Shown here piece by piece: positions 1 to 8,030 of a DNA stretch of 44,731 nucleotides. The position numbers were made by a program, and so were the translations under genes. The first letter of the stretch is position 1. Each line of letters begins with the position of its first letter. The notes beneath the pieces were generated by a model. That model was not told where the DNA came from. It saw nothing but the letters and a program-made list of their open reading frames with translations, and ran no database searches. The stretch is from Bacteroidota bacterium (GTDB lineage: Bacteria; Bacteroidota; Bacteroidia; Cytophagales; Cytophagaceae), in contig JAEWAY010000024.1 in NCBI GenBank assembly GCA_023391415.1, forward strand, positions 1 through 44,731. Direction: 5' to 3'.

Positions 1-94
1 TGCCGTATTCATCTTTAAGGATTTGAGCCAACTCATTGACTTCTTTAACAGTCAGATTAACTAACTGTTCAGCGAACGCTTTTAAATCTGCCAT
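1..94 (-). CDS. rplL: 50S ribosomal protein L7/L12, N-terminal part (cut by window edge)
   Basis: Only the first 31 codons lie in the window; they begin MADLKAFAEQLVNLTVKEVN and run off the left edge. This is the N-terminal dimerisation helix that attaches L7/L12 to L10 in the ribosomal stalk, which recruits translational GTPases. The ATG is on the minus strand at 92-94, 46 nt after the rplJ stop, in the standard rplJ-rplL order. rpoB would be expected beyond the edge. The short length limits certainty, but context and sequence agree. Confidence 0.9.
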   Translation of the reverse strand, partial: MADLKAFAEQLVNLTVKEVNELAQILKDEYG

Positions 95-140
95 CTTATC
101 TTCTATTTTAAAATTATGACTTGTTTATTAATTGTGTTTA

Positions 141-668
141 TTATTCTGATTTCTCCGAAAGAGTTTTTACGATACCAGCGATCTTGCTGCCACCAGACTG
201 AAGCGCGGAAAGAACATTCTTCGCTGGAGACTGAAGCAATCCAATGATATCACCGATAACTTCCTCTTTGGATTTTATTCTACTCAAACCATCAAGACTT
301 GTGTCTCCAAAGTAAAAGGCAGTGTCAATGGAAGCTCCCTTTAACAAAGGTTTATCGCCACTCCCCTTACGATAGTCTAGTAAAATTTTGGCGGGAAGAT
401 TTCCGGTATCGCTAAACAATACGCCAGAAAATCCCTTTAATGCTTTATCTGTAAACTCCGAATAGTCAATTTCTAAATTTTCAAGAGCTTTTTTAATAAG
501 TGTATTTTTCAACACTTTGTATTCAACCCCTTTATCATAACAAGCTTTTCTGAATTTATTTACTTCAGCGACAGTCAAACCTGACGCGTCAGTAACATAG
601 AAATAGTTGTATTCTGAAAATTTTTGGGTTAATTCCTCAATAATCTGAGCTTTTTCTTCACGTGTCAT
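141..668 (-). CDS. rplJ: 50S ribosomal protein L10
   Basis: A 175-residue protein of normal L10 length. L10 is the base of the stalk: its N-terminal domain binds 23S rRNA near L11 and its C-terminal helix carries L7/L12 dimers. The start (MTREEKAQIIEELTQKF) and the segment YKVLKNTLIKKAL around residues 50-62 are typical of the family. The start codon lies 1 nt after the rplA stop, so translation is probably coupled. In well-studied bacteria L10 can repress its own mRNA, but I see no leader space here for a separate control site. Confidence 0.96.
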   Translation of the reverse strand: MTREEKAQIIEELTQKFSEYNYFYVTDASGLTVAEVNKFRKACYDKGVEYKVLKNTLIKKALENLEIDYSEFTDKALKGFSGVLFSDTGNLPAKILLDYRKGSGDKPLLKGASIDTAFYFGDTSLDGLSRIKSKEEVIGDIIGLLQSPAKNVLSALQSGGSKIAGIVKTLSEKSE

Positions 669-669
669 A

Positions 670-1368
670 TTACAGGCCAGTTATAGAATTCTTATCGATT
701 GATATTCCAGGACTCATAGTACTGCTCAAAGAAATACTTCTAACATAAGTTCCTTTAGCGGACGATGGCTTGAGTTTCAACACAGTTTGAATAACCTCAT
801 TCACATTATCCTTAATCTTATCAGGAGTAAATGATACTTTACCAACACTTGTGTGAACGATTCCCGTCTTATCTACTTTAAAATCAATTTTACCTTGTTT
901 CACTTCCTTTACAGCCTTACCTACTTCAAGGGTTACTGTACCCGCCTTAGGATTTGGCATAAGGTTTCGAGGGCCTAATACCCTTCCAAGCTTTCCAACC
1001 TTCGCCATTACTGTAGGCATTGTAATAATTACATCAATATCAAGCCATCCCTGCTCAATTTTTTGAATATAATCATCCAGCCCCACATACTCCGCGCCCG
1101 CGTCTTTAGCTTCCTGCTCTTTATCCGGAGTACAAAGAACCAGAACCTTCATATCCTTACCAGTTCCATGAGGAAGAGCCACAACACCTCTTACCATTTG
1201 ATCCGCTTTTCTCGGATCAACTCCCAAGCGAATATCAATATCTACGCTCGCGTCAAATTTTGTAAAGGTAATGTCTTTTACAAGCTGACTAGCTTCGTCA
1301 AGAGAAAATTCCTTGCTTGGATCAAATTTACCCAGAACAGCTTTTTGATTTTTTGTTAACTTGCCCAT
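670..1368 (-). CDS. rplA: 50S ribosomal protein L1
   Basis: A 232-residue L1, the protein of the mobile L1 stalk next to the ribosomal E site. The family signature is visible: GKLGRVLGPRNLMPNPKAGT around residues 125-144, preceded by the conserved FDASVDIDIRLGVDPRK segment. It sits between rplK (15 nt upstream) and rplJ (1 nt downstream), the usual L11 operon order. In E. coli L1 represses this operon; that has not been shown here. Length and motifs are complete. Confidence 0.97.
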   Translation of the reverse strand: MGKLTKNQKAVLGKFDPSKEFSLDEASQLVKDITFTKFDASVDIDIRLGVDPRKADQMVRGVVALPHGTGKDMKVLVLCTPDKEQEAKDAGAEYVGLDDYIQKIEQGWLDIDVIITMPTVMAKVGKLGRVLGPRNLMPNPKAGTVTLEVGKAVKEVKQGKIDFKVDKTGIVHTSVGKVSFTPDKIKDNVNEVIQTVLKLKPSSAKGTYVRSISLSSTMSPGISIDKNSITGL

Positions 1369-1383
1369 TTTTTTCCGCTATTA

Positions 1384-1830
1384 TTATTGGTTATCCCAAG
1401 GTGCAGTACCTGAAACGGTTATACCCATGCTTCTTGCCGTACCCGCTACCATTTTCATCGCGGCGTCTAGTTTAAAAGCGTTTAAGTCCGGCATTTTTGT
1501 TTCCGCGATTTGTTGTACCTGTTCCCAAGTGATCGATCCGATTTTATTCCTGTTTGGTTCAGCAGAACCTTTTTTCGCCTTCGCGGCTTCCATAAGCAAT
1601 ATTGGCGCCGGAGGGGTCTTTATAACAAAATCGAATGATTTATCCTTATAAATAGTAAGCAAAACTGGCAATATCACACCAGGTTTATCTTGGGTTCTGG
1701 CATTAAATTGCTTACAGAACTCCATGATGTTAAGGCCCTTACTACCTAATGCAGGTCCTACCGGAGGTGATGGGTTTGCCGCTCCACCCTTGATCTGCAA
1801 CTTCAAATATCCAGCTATTTCCTTTGCCAT
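1384..1830 (-). CDS. rplK: 50S ribosomal protein L11
   Basis: A 148-residue L11, the stalk-base protein that contacts the GTPase-associated region of 23S rRNA. The N-terminal domain has the typical proline-rich loop (GAANPSPPVGPALG, about residues 15-28), and the C-terminal rRNA-binding domain ends in MVAGTARSMGITVSG. It follows nusG by 6 nt and precedes rplA by 15 nt, as expected for nusG-rplK-rplA. Nothing is unusual. Confidence 0.97.
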   Translation of the reverse strand: MAKEIAGYLKLQIKGGAANPSPPVGPALGSKGLNIMEFCKQFNARTQDKPGVILPVLLTIYKDKSFDFVIKTPPAPILLMEAAKAKKGSAEPNRNKIGSITWEQVQQIAETKMPDLNAFKLDAAMKMVAGTARSMGITVSGTAPWDNQ

Positions 1831-1836
1831 TTTTAT

Positions 1837-2394
1837 TTATTGAATTTTTTCAACTTGCATGTAATTAAGCTCGAGAGGAGTATTCCTCCCAAAAATCTTG
1901 ACCATTACATTGAGTTTCTTTTTCTCTTCAAAAACTTCCTCCACCGTACCGGTAAAGCCATTGAATGGTCCATCCATTACTTTTATCGTTTCTCCAACGA
2001 TAAAAGGTGTTTCCAACCGCGCGTCCGTATCTTCCGTATCGTCAACTTTTCCTAATATCCTGTTAACCTCAGACTGTCGAAGAGGAATCGGCTTCTTAGA
2101 AGTACCGCCTTCATTTGCTCCAAGGAACCCTAGCACACCAGGTATACTCGTAATAATATGCGAAGCTTCACCATGAGAAAGGTCAGCTGAGACAAGAACA
2201 TATCCGGGAAAAAAATTTCTTTCACGAACACGCTTCTTACCATTCCTCATTTCGTAAACCTTTTCAGAGGGAATGAGAACCTGAGGTATAAATTCCTCAA
2301 GCTTCTGCCTGGCAATTTCATTTTCAAGGTAGTTTTTCACCTTCTTTTCTTGCCCGCTCACCGCTCTAACCACATACCATTGTAAGCCACTCAT
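1837..2394 (-). CDS. nusG: Transcription termination/antitermination factor NusG
   Basis: A 185-residue protein with the two NusG domains: an N-terminal NGN domain (WYVVRAVSGQEKKVKNYL at about 6-23, FFPGYVLV at 61-68), which binds RNA polymerase, and a C-terminal KOW domain (GPFNGFTGTVEEV at about 142-154), which contacts Rho or ribosomal protein S10 in other bacteria. It lies 24 nt downstream of secE and 6 nt upstream of rplK. Length is normal and it has no extra inserted domain. Confidence 0.96.
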   Translation of the reverse strand: MSGLQWYVVRAVSGQEKKVKNYLENEIARQKLEEFIPQVLIPSEKVYEMRNGKKRVRERNFFPGYVLVSADLSHGEASHIITSIPGVLGFLGANEGGTSKKPIPLRQSEVNRILGKVDDTEDTDARLETPFIVGETIKVMDGPFNGFTGTVEEVFEEKKKLNVMVKIFGRNTPLELNYMQVEKIQ

Positions 2395-2418
2395 TCTATA
2401 TATTTTTTTGGGGACAGA

Positions 2419-2610
2419 TTAGAAACTTTTATAAATTTCCTCCATGCCGTTTTTGAACACAAAATCAATGGCAAAAACAACAAGAGCAAAAATAATAGAG
2501 GCGACAAGTACCAGAACAGAGTCACTTTGCAGCTTTTTATATTCAGGCCAAGACACTTTATATTTAAGCTCGTCCACAGAGTCTTTTAAAAATTGAACTA
2601 TCTTTTTCAT
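2419..2610 (-). CDS. secE: Preprotein translocase subunit SecE
   Basis: A 63-residue single-membrane-segment protein: a short amphipathic N-terminus, the conserved DELKYKVSWPEYKKLQ segment at about residues 13-28, and one hydrophobic stretch (VLVLVASIIFALVVFAIDFVF). It is the essential small subunit of the SecYEG channel. The reading frame stays open upstream through the tRNA-Trp gene, but the start chosen is the ATG at 2608-2610, because the upstream part is tRNA sequence and the family begins with MKKIVQFLKDS-like residues. It lies between tRNA-Trp and nusG. Confidence 0.93.
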   Translation of the reverse strand: MKKIVQFLKDSVDELKYKVSWPEYKKLQSDSVLVLVASIIFALVVFAIDFVFKNGMEEIYKSF

Positions 2611-2639
2611 CTTGATATAAACAAGAAATTTCTTACTAG

Positions 2640-2712
2640 CACGGGTGGAGAGACTCGAACTCCCAGCCAATGGTTTTGGAGACCACTACTCTACCAATTG
2701 AGCTACACCCGT
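2640..2712 (-). tRNA. tRNA-Trp (anticodon CCA)
   Basis: Read on the minus strand, a 73-nt cloverleaf can be folded: a 7-bp acceptor stem (ACGGGTG/CACCCGT) with discriminator G, a D arm starting GCTC, an anticodon stem GTGGT/ACCAT with loop CTCCAAA, and a TTCGAGT T-loop. The anticodon is CCA and no CCA tail is encoded. The gene lies 29 nt upstream of the secE ATG, as in many bacteria. Confidence 0.96.
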
Positions 2713-2731
2713 TTTAACTCCAAAAGGAGTG

Positions 2732-2762
2732 CAAAGGTACTATTAATTAAACAAAGAAACAA
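2732..2762 (-). promoter_or_regulatory. Candidate Bacteroidota-type promoter for tRNA-Trp-secE-nusG-rpl genes
   Basis: On the minus strand a TTG at 2760-2762 is followed after 20 nt by TACCTTTG at 2732-2739, matching the published Bacteroidota vegetative pattern (TTG, about 19-21 nt, TAnnTTTG). It is about 20 nt before the 5' end of tRNA-Trp. Its upstream element touches the tuf-distal hairpin (2761-2793), so a new transcript could begin right where tuf transcripts end. This is a sequence match only. Confidence 0.6.
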
Positions 2763-2793
2763 GTGCGTTTTTGATTTTTTCAAAAACGCACTT
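2761..2793 (-). terminator. Hairpin downstream of tuf (likely terminator or attenuator)
   Basis: Perfect 14-bp inverted repeat (2761-2774 with 2780-2793, loop 5 nt) starting 17 nt after the tuf stop. On the minus strand it is followed by a T-rich stretch (TTGTTTCTTTGTTTAA). It separates tuf from tRNA-Trp-secE within one gene string, so it may end or attenuate tuf transcripts or serve as an RNA-processing site. Confidence 0.65.
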
Positions 2794-2809
2794 TATTTCA
2801 AGATTCAGT

Positions 2810-3997
2810 TTACTTAAGAATTTCAGTTACCTGACCAGCACCTACTGTTCTACCACCTTCTCTGATAGCGAAACGAAGTCCTTTTTCCATCGCGATAGCG
2901 TTAATCAAGCTAACAGTTATCGTAACGTTATCACCAGGCATAACCATTTCCACACCTTCAGGAAGTGTAATTTCACCAGTTACGTCAGTAGTTCTGAAAT
3001 AGAACTGCGGTCTGTACTTATTAAAGAATGGAGTATGTCTTCCTCCTTCTTCCTTTGAAAGGACATAGACTTCAGCCTTGAACTCGGAATGAGGAGTAAC
3101 GGAACCAGGCTTGCAGATAACCATTCCTCTCTTAATATCCGTTTTTTCAATACCTCTTAGCAATAGACCTACGTTGTCGCCAGCTTCACCTCTGTCAAGA
3201 ATTTTTCTAAACATCTCAACACCGGTAACGGTCGACTTAAGGTTTTCCGCTCCCATACCAAGGATATCAACCTGATCACCTGAGTTGATCACACCTCTCT
3301 CGATTCTTCCGGTAGCGACCGTACCTCTTCCTGTAATGGAAAATACGTCTTCAATTGGCATAAGGAATGGAAGATCCGTCATCCTTGGAGGAATTGGAAT
3401 ATCGTTATCAACAGCTTCCATCAACTCTTCGATCGTCTTAACCCACTTCTCATCACCGTTCAGACCACCAAGAGCGGAACCTTTAATTACGCTGATGTTG
3501 TCTCCATCAAAATCATAGAAGCTAAGAAGTTCTCTGATTTCCATTTCAACAAGCTCAAGTAGTTCTGGATCGTCAACCAAGTCAACTTTGTTCATGAAAA
3601 CAACAAGAGCGGGAACACCTACCTGACGTGCAAGAAGAATGTGCTCTCTTGTCTGAGGCATTGGACCGTCAGTAGCGGCAACTACAAGTATAGCGCCGTC
3701 CATTTGAGCAGCTCCCGTAACCATGTTCTTAACATAGTCGGCGTGTCCAGGACAGTCAACGTGCGCGTAATGCCTGTTGGCTGTGGCGTATTCAACGTGT
3801 GATGTATTGATAGTAATACCTCTTTCTTTTTCTTCAGGAGCGTTATCAATTGATGAATAGTCTCTGGAAGACGCTAGTCCTTTTCCTGCAAGAACAGCTG
3901 TAATAGCAGCGGTAAGAGTAGTTTTGCCGTGGTCAACGTGACCTATAGTACCTATGTTTAAGTGAGGTTTAGAACGGTCAAATGTTTCTTTAGCCAT
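2810..3997 (-). CDS. tuf: Translation elongation factor Tu
   Basis: A 395-residue EF-Tu of normal length. It delivers aminoacyl-tRNA to the ribosome in a GTP-dependent way. The GTPase motifs are complete: GHVDHGKT at 19-26, DCPGH at 81-85 and NKVDL at 136-140; domains 2 and 3 follow and the protein ends AGQVTEILK. It lies between the three-tRNA group upstream (60 nt gap) and tRNA-Trp-secE downstream. Transcription probably comes from the promoter ahead of tRNA-Tyr. No other tuf copy is in the window. Confidence 0.98.
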   Translation of the reverse strand: MAKETFDRSKPHLNIGTIGHVDHGKTTLTAAITAVLAGKGLASSRDYSSIDNAPEEKERGITINTSHVEYATANRHYAHVDCPGHADYVKNMVTGAAQMDGAILVVAATDGPMPQTREHILLARQVGVPALVVFMNKVDLVDDPELLELVEMEIRELLSFYDFDGDNISVIKGSALGGLNGDEKWVKTIEELMEAVDNDIPIPPRMTDLPFLMPIEDVFSITGRGTVATGRIERGVINSGDQVDILGMGAENLKSTVTGVEMFRKILDRGEAGDNVGLLLRGIEKTDIKRGMVICKPGSVTPHSEFKAEVYVLSKEEGGRHTPFFNKYRPQFYFRTTDVTGEITLPEGVEMVMPGDNVTITVSLINAIAMEKGLRFAIREGGRTVGAGQVTEILK

Positions 3998-4056
3998 ATT
4001 TGAAAATCCTCTGTTTTATGTTTTAATTTAAAAATTAATATTGAGCAAACTTTCAG

Positions 4057-4128
4057 AGCCAATGACGGGACTTGAACCCGTGACCCCTTCCTTACCAAGG
4101 AAGTACTCTACCACTGAGCTACATCGGC
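4057..4128 (-). tRNA. tRNA-Thr (anticodon GGT)
   Basis: 72 nt on the minus strand with acceptor stem GCCGATG/CATTGGC (one G-T pair), discriminator T, D arm starting GCTC, anticodon stem CTTCC/GGAAG with loop TTGGTAA, and T-loop TTCAAGT. The anticodon GGT reads ACC/ACU threonine codons. It lies directly upstream of tuf in the tRNA-tuf operon. Confidence 0.95.
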
Positions 4129-4172
4129 TAAACTTATTTAATTAAGAAGCCACCGGCTTTAAATGATTATTG

Positions 4173-4245
4173 AGCGGGAGACGAGGTTCGAACCCGCGAC
4201 CTACAGCTTGGAAGGCTGTCGCTCTACCAACTGAGCTACTCCCGC
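4173..4245 (-). tRNA. tRNA-Gly (anticodon TCC)
   Basis: 73 nt on the minus strand: acceptor GCGGGAG/CTCCCGC with discriminator T, D arm GCTC...GAGC, anticodon stem ACAGC/GCTGT with loop CTTCCAA, T-loop TTCGAAC. The anticodon TCC reads GGA/GGG glycine codons. It is the middle of three tRNA genes before tuf. Confidence 0.96.
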
Positions 4246-4256
4246 TTGTCTTATAT

Positions 4257-4291
4257 AAAATTGTCATCTTCGGTATGAAGATGACAATTTT
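4257..4291 (-). repeat. Perfect 14-bp inverted repeat between tRNA-Tyr and tRNA-Gly
   Basis: Arms 4257-4270 and 4278-4291 are exact reverse complements, loop 7 nt. In the transcript the hairpin falls between tRNA-Tyr and tRNA-Gly and its 3' arm ends CAATTTT. It could be a transcript-processing site or a leaky terminator; the sequence does not decide between these. Confidence 0.8.
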
Positions 4292-4304
4292 AATTATAAG
4301 TGAG

Positions 4305-4387
4305 TGGGGAGAGAAGGATTCGAACCTTCGAAGTCATAAGACAACAGATTTACAGTCTGCCCCAGTTGGCCGCTTTGGTATCTCCCC
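4305..4387 (-). tRNA. tRNA-Tyr (anticodon GTA)
   Basis: 83 nt on the minus strand, the length of a class II tRNA with a long variable arm. Acceptor GGGGAGA/TCTCCCC, discriminator A, anticodon stem CAGA/TCTG with loop CTGTAAA giving anticodon GTA, and T-loop TTCGAAT. It is the first gene of the tRNA-tuf-secE operon. Confidence 0.95.
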
Positions 4388-4458
4388 AACTGTTTTACCC
4401 CCATTCAATAAAGCTCAACTTCCACTTGTTCTTCCCCACATGCTTTTCAAAGGGATTG

Positions 4459-4489
4459 CAAAAATAGATCCTTTTTTTTTTTAATCAAA
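4459..4489 (-). promoter_or_regulatory. Candidate promoter of the tRNA-Tyr/Gly/Thr-tuf operon
   Basis: On the minus strand TTTG (4486-4489), 19 nt of spacer, then TATTTTTG (4459-4466): an essentially exact match to the Bacteroidota consensus TTTG-N19-TAnnTTTG. The start of transcription would fall near 4452, about 65 nt before tRNA-Tyr. The surrounding sequence is very AT-rich. The position at the head of a major translation operon makes the match credible. Confidence 0.75.
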
Positions 4490-4530
4490 TTTTTAAACAA
4501 AAAATATTCGATTATTGTAAACAATTTTCA

Positions 4531-7005
4531 CTAATGGCCACCTAGATCCTGCAACTTTTCCATATAACCATTTGACAAATCACGTATTACATCATACTTC
4601 GTCGATCCGGAGACCGCCTGCAAAATCTGAATCGCCTCCTCACGTTGCCGTGTATTTGACATTTTTGTGACATACTCTCCAAAAAGAAACAAGAAGTTAT
4701 ACAACGAGCGAGGCTTGCTTCCGTACGCGGCGAGCTTGGCCTTAAACCATTCAAATTTATCGGTCCTTGCCGATTGAACATAATAGCCGGCGATCGAGAG
4801 AGCGACATCAAGATTATTGATCGCTTCAAACTCCTCCGGATTTACCTTGCCGGCCTCCTCACTCTTCAGCAAAGCGCTTAGCGAAGCCGCCACCACCGAG
4901 TATGGCCTGGCTTTTAGTCCGTCGTAAAACACTTCCCTATAATTCGGTGAGGCTATATTGGCGAGTACTCTGATAGCGGTAGCGCGGACTTCAGGTTTCT
5001 CATCCCGGACCGCGATAGTTTCTACGTCCTTTTTGAAATAGTCCAAAGCTGATTCAGGCAGATTGAGAAGCATCTGCAAGGAGAACTTCCGTATATCCCA
5101 AAAATGGTCTGACAAACCCTTTTTTATCATATCTCGAGTTACAGGATGTTCAATAAGATTCACCGCGCCTTCTGAAATCAGCTTGTTAATCGTGTTGTCA
5201 AAAGCGTATTTTCTACCCAGATATCCTGGTGACTTTTCATATTGATAAGCGAGCTCATCCAGCGACATCTCCTGATCAATCACTCCTGGCAGCACATATT
5301 CCGGGTCTACCTGGACCAAGTCAGGCTTTTGACTCACCTCAATGAATATGGTCGTATCGGTTCCCTGAACTACAATATCTCTGATAAATTGTTGATCATT
5401 GATCCAATAGGCGACCTTTAAAGGCGCCTTATACACCGCGCTTTTTATAGTATCTTGGATCTGCCGGATACTCAAGCTAATTTTTCCATCCCCATAAGAG
5501 TGTTTTACTCGCAACTCCGGATGACCAGCTGAAAGGAAGTACTGATTAAAAAACCAATTCATATCCCAACCTGTGGTCTCTTCAAAAGCCAGGCGTAAAT
5601 CATGAACTTCAACAGACTTAAAGTGATTATTGGTCAAATAAAGATTAAGCGCTGAAAAGAAAGCGTCATCTCCGACGATATTACGCAGATAATGTAAAAC
5701 CCTGCCACCCTTGTTATATGAATGGCGATCAAACATATCTTCCTTGTCTTTATAATGGAAACGAATCAGGGGTTCTTTTTTAGTCTGAGCTTCGGATAGA
5801 TATTCCAGCAGTTCCTGATCTCCATGATAATCGGCTTCATCTCTACCGTACTTATATTCCGACCACAGATATTCCGAATAATTGGCGAAAGCCTCATTAA
5901 GTGGCAGATTCGCCCATGACTCACAGGTTACCAGATCTCCAAACCAATGATGAAAAAGTTCATGCGCTATTATAAAATCCCAGTTGACATCCAGAGCTTC
6001 CCGATCATCAATCTGAAGTCCTTCCATAAAAACGGACGCGGTCGTATTTTCCATCGCCCCACTGACAAAGTCTCTGACGACAATTTGTGAATATTTATTC
6101 CATGGATATGGATAACCCAGTTTTTCGCTAAAAAAGGAAAGCATTTCCGGCGTATTACCAAAAACAGTTCTGGCATATGGGGCGTACTCCGGTTCTACAT
6201 AATAATTTACTTCCTTGCCATTCCATGAATCCTTGATAACGGCGAATTCCCCGACCGCCAGCATAAACAAATAAGGAGCGTGTGGAAGCTCCATTCTCCA
6301 ATACTCCGTTTTTGTGCCATCGCCATTATTTAATTCATATACTAACTCTCCGTTGGAAAGAACGGTTAAGCTTGTATCCACGGTAATGAATAGCTCCTGC
6401 GTAGTCCTTTCATTGGGACTATCAATCGTAGGAAACCACTTTGAATTAGACTCCGTTTCGCCCTGTGTCCAGATCTGCCTTGGTTTCATTGGATCCTCTC
6501 CGGTTGGATTGATAAAATACAATCCTTTATCCTGTTGAATAGCTTCACTGCCACCGACCGGAAGCTCATTAGGTTTGGCGACATATTCTATTTCAATGGC
6601 CAAGGTATCCCTTCTTGAATATTCCCGGTCCAGACTAATTATCAACTTTTCATTATCATATTTATAATCCAGGCCGTTTCCGCCTTCCAGTTCAACACGA
6701 ATTATATCAAACCCTTTGGCGTCAAGCTCTACTTCCGACTGACTATAAAAATAGGGTCTCAACTGCAAATAGGCGGTCCCCAAGACCCATTGCTTTTCCC
6801 AATCAAAGGCGAGTTCCAGCTTCGTATGAATCAAATCGATTTTTCGGGTTCGCGATGGATTATATGGAGCGATTTCATTCCGCTCCGCCACACGCTTGGT
6901 TTCTATCGATACCTTGGCTACCTGGGTTGGAGATTTACAGGCTCCCGCGAAACCAAGAAGCAAGACAAGAAAGAAAGCAGGCTTAAATTTATTAAAGGAA
7001 CACAT
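4531..7005 (-). CDS. M1-family aminopeptidase, lipoprotein
   Basis: An 824-residue zinc aminopeptidase, expected to remove N-terminal residues from peptides in the periplasm or at the outer membrane. The exopeptidase motif GAMEN is at 316-320, zinc ligands are HELFH at 348-352 (H348, H352) and E371 in NEAFANY, and the likely catalytic tyrosine is Y430 in SYNKGG. The N-terminus is a lipoprotein signal with lipidation Cys at residue 23 (FAGAC; the residue three before the Cys is Ala, not the usual Leu). Residues after about 560 look like a helical repeat domain. It is monocistronic, divergent from pyrH. The peptide specificity cannot be read from sequence. Confidence 0.93.
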   Translation of the reverse strand: MCSFNKFKPAFFLVLLLGFAGACKSPTQVAKVSIETKRVAERNEIAPYNPSRTRKIDLIHTKLELAFDWEKQWVLGTAYLQLRPYFYSQSEVELDAKGFDIIRVELEGGNGLDYKYDNEKLIISLDREYSRRDTLAIEIEYVAKPNELPVGGSEAIQQDKGLYFINPTGEDPMKPRQIWTQGETESNSKWFPTIDSPNERTTQELFITVDTSLTVLSNGELVYELNNGDGTKTEYWRMELPHAPYLFMLAVGEFAVIKDSWNGKEVNYYVEPEYAPYARTVFGNTPEMLSFFSEKLGYPYPWNKYSQIVVRDFVSGAMENTTASVFMEGLQIDDREALDVNWDFIIAHELFHHWFGDLVTCESWANLPLNEAFANYSEYLWSEYKYGRDEADYHGDQELLEYLSEAQTKKEPLIRFHYKDKEDMFDRHSYNKGGRVLHYLRNIVGDDAFFSALNLYLTNNHFKSVEVHDLRLAFEETTGWDMNWFFNQYFLSAGHPELRVKHSYGDGKISLSIRQIQDTIKSAVYKAPLKVAYWINDQQFIRDIVVQGTDTTIFIEVSQKPDLVQVDPEYVLPGVIDQEMSLDELAYQYEKSPGYLGRKYAFDNTINKLISEGAVNLIEHPVTRDMIKKGLSDHFWDIRKFSLQMLLNLPESALDYFKKDVETIAVRDEKPEVRATAIRVLANIASPNYREVFYDGLKARPYSVVAASLSALLKSEEAGKVNPEEFEAINNLDVALSIAGYYVQSARTDKFEWFKAKLAAYGSKPRSLYNFLFLFGEYVTKMSNTRQREEAIQILQAVSGSTKYDVIRDLSNGYMEKLQDLGGH

Positions 7006-7304
7006 TGGGAGAATTTAATTATTAAATATCATCTACTGACCGGTAAGATACTAAATGCTTTTAAGGAATGAAAATACGAGGCGTCCTTAGTCGATTCTTC
7101 CCTTTCATCTATTCAACGCACGGTGATATACATATTAATAAACATATAATCAGAATATTGTAGTCTAAACAAAAAATCAAAAACAAGCGAACGATAAAAA
7201 AAGTTTGTAATTTTGGCGGACATGCCAGCCAATTAAATGCAGATTTTCTTTTTATAGATTACACAGCATTTATATATTTGTTGAATTTGAAAAGCTCTAT
7301 TTAA
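7006..7304. other. Divergent intergenic region between the M1 peptidase and pyrH
   Basis: 299 nt of AT-rich sequence without a convincing gene. On the plus strand it holds two TAnnTTTG elements, listed separately, that could drive pyrH. I saw no equally good element pointing toward the peptidase gene, and no RNA gene or repeat. Confidence 0.6.
7208..7280 (+). promoter_or_regulatory. Two candidate -7 elements upstream of pyrH
   Basis: TAATTTTG at 7208-7215 and TATATTTG at 7273-7280 both fit the Bacteroidota TAnnTTTG element. The second is 24 nt before the pyrH ATG. Neither has a clear TTG at the expected 19-21 nt upstream distance, so they are candidates only. Confidence 0.4.
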
Positions 7305-8012
7305 ATGAAATATAAAAGGATATTGCTCAAACTGAGTGGAGAAGCGCTCATGGGCGACAAACAGTACGGGATTGACCCTGAACGATTGCAGCAGTATAGC
7401 GTTGAGATCAAGTCAGTGACGGAACTAGGGGTACAGGTAGCCATTGTTATTGGGGGCGGTAATATTTTCCGTGGTATACAGGCGGCCGCTACTGGCATAG
7501 ATCGGGTACAAGGCGATTATATGGGCATGCTCGCGACAGTGATCAACAGTATGGCCTTGCAAAGCTCCCTGGAAAGCAATGGACTGTATACCCGCCTGAT
7601 GTCCGGTATTAAAATAGAGCAGGTCTGTGAACCATTTATCCGCAGACGGGCGATCCGACACCTCGAAAAAGGCAGGATCGTGATCTTTGGCGCGGGAACC
7701 GGAAATCCTTATTTCACCACTGACTCCGCGGCCAGCCTTAGGGCCATTGAAATTGAAGCGGACGCTGTACTGAAGGGTACCCGCGTTGATGGAATTTACT
7801 CCTCCGATCCCGAAAAAGATCCCAACGCTGTCAGATTCTCCAATATATCATTCAAAGACGTTTATCAAAAAGGTCTTCAGGTGATGGATATGACCGCCTT
7901 TACGCTATGCAAGGAAAATGGCTTGCCGATCATTGTATTCGACATGAACAAATCCGGCAATCTGCTAAAAATTGTCAAAGGCGAAGAAATCGGCACTTTA
8001 GTGACTTCATAA
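7305..8012 (+). CDS. pyrH: Uridylate kinase (UMP kinase)
   Basis: A 235-residue bacterial UMP kinase of the amino-acid-kinase fold, converting UMP to UDP with ATP in pyrimidine synthesis. Visible motifs: KLSGEALMG near residue 9, the phosphate-binding GGGNIFRG at 50-57, GAGTGNPYFTTDSAA around 135-149, and DGIYSSDP further on. Length is normal. It is 18 nt upstream of frr, a pairing conserved across bacteria. A candidate promoter lies just upstream. Confidence 0.97.
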   Translation: MKYKRILLKLSGEALMGDKQYGIDPERLQQYSVEIKSVTELGVQVAIVIGGGNIFRGIQAAATGIDRVQGDYMGMLATVINSMALQSSLESNGLYTRLMSGIKIEQVCEPFIRRRAIRHLEKGRIVIFGAGTGNPYFTTDSAASLRAIEIEADAVLKGTRVDGIYSSDPEKDPNAVRFSNISFKDVYQKGLQVMDMTAFTLCKENGLPIIVFDMNKSGNLLKIVKGEEIGTLVTS

Positions 8013-8030
8013 GAACAAACAAATTATACA

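Noticed and set aside
2611..2670. Twenty-residue N-terminal extension of secE
   Set aside because: The frame is open, but it runs through the 3' part of tRNA-Trp. The ATG at 2608-2610 gives a SecE of normal length, so the upstream part is read as tRNA sequence.
4170..4484. 104-codon frame on plus over tRNA-Gly and tRNA-Tyr
   Set aside because: It is the complement of two tRNA genes and the promoter, with typical tRNA-antisense peptides (GRRGSNPRP, GEKDSNLRS). Not a gene.
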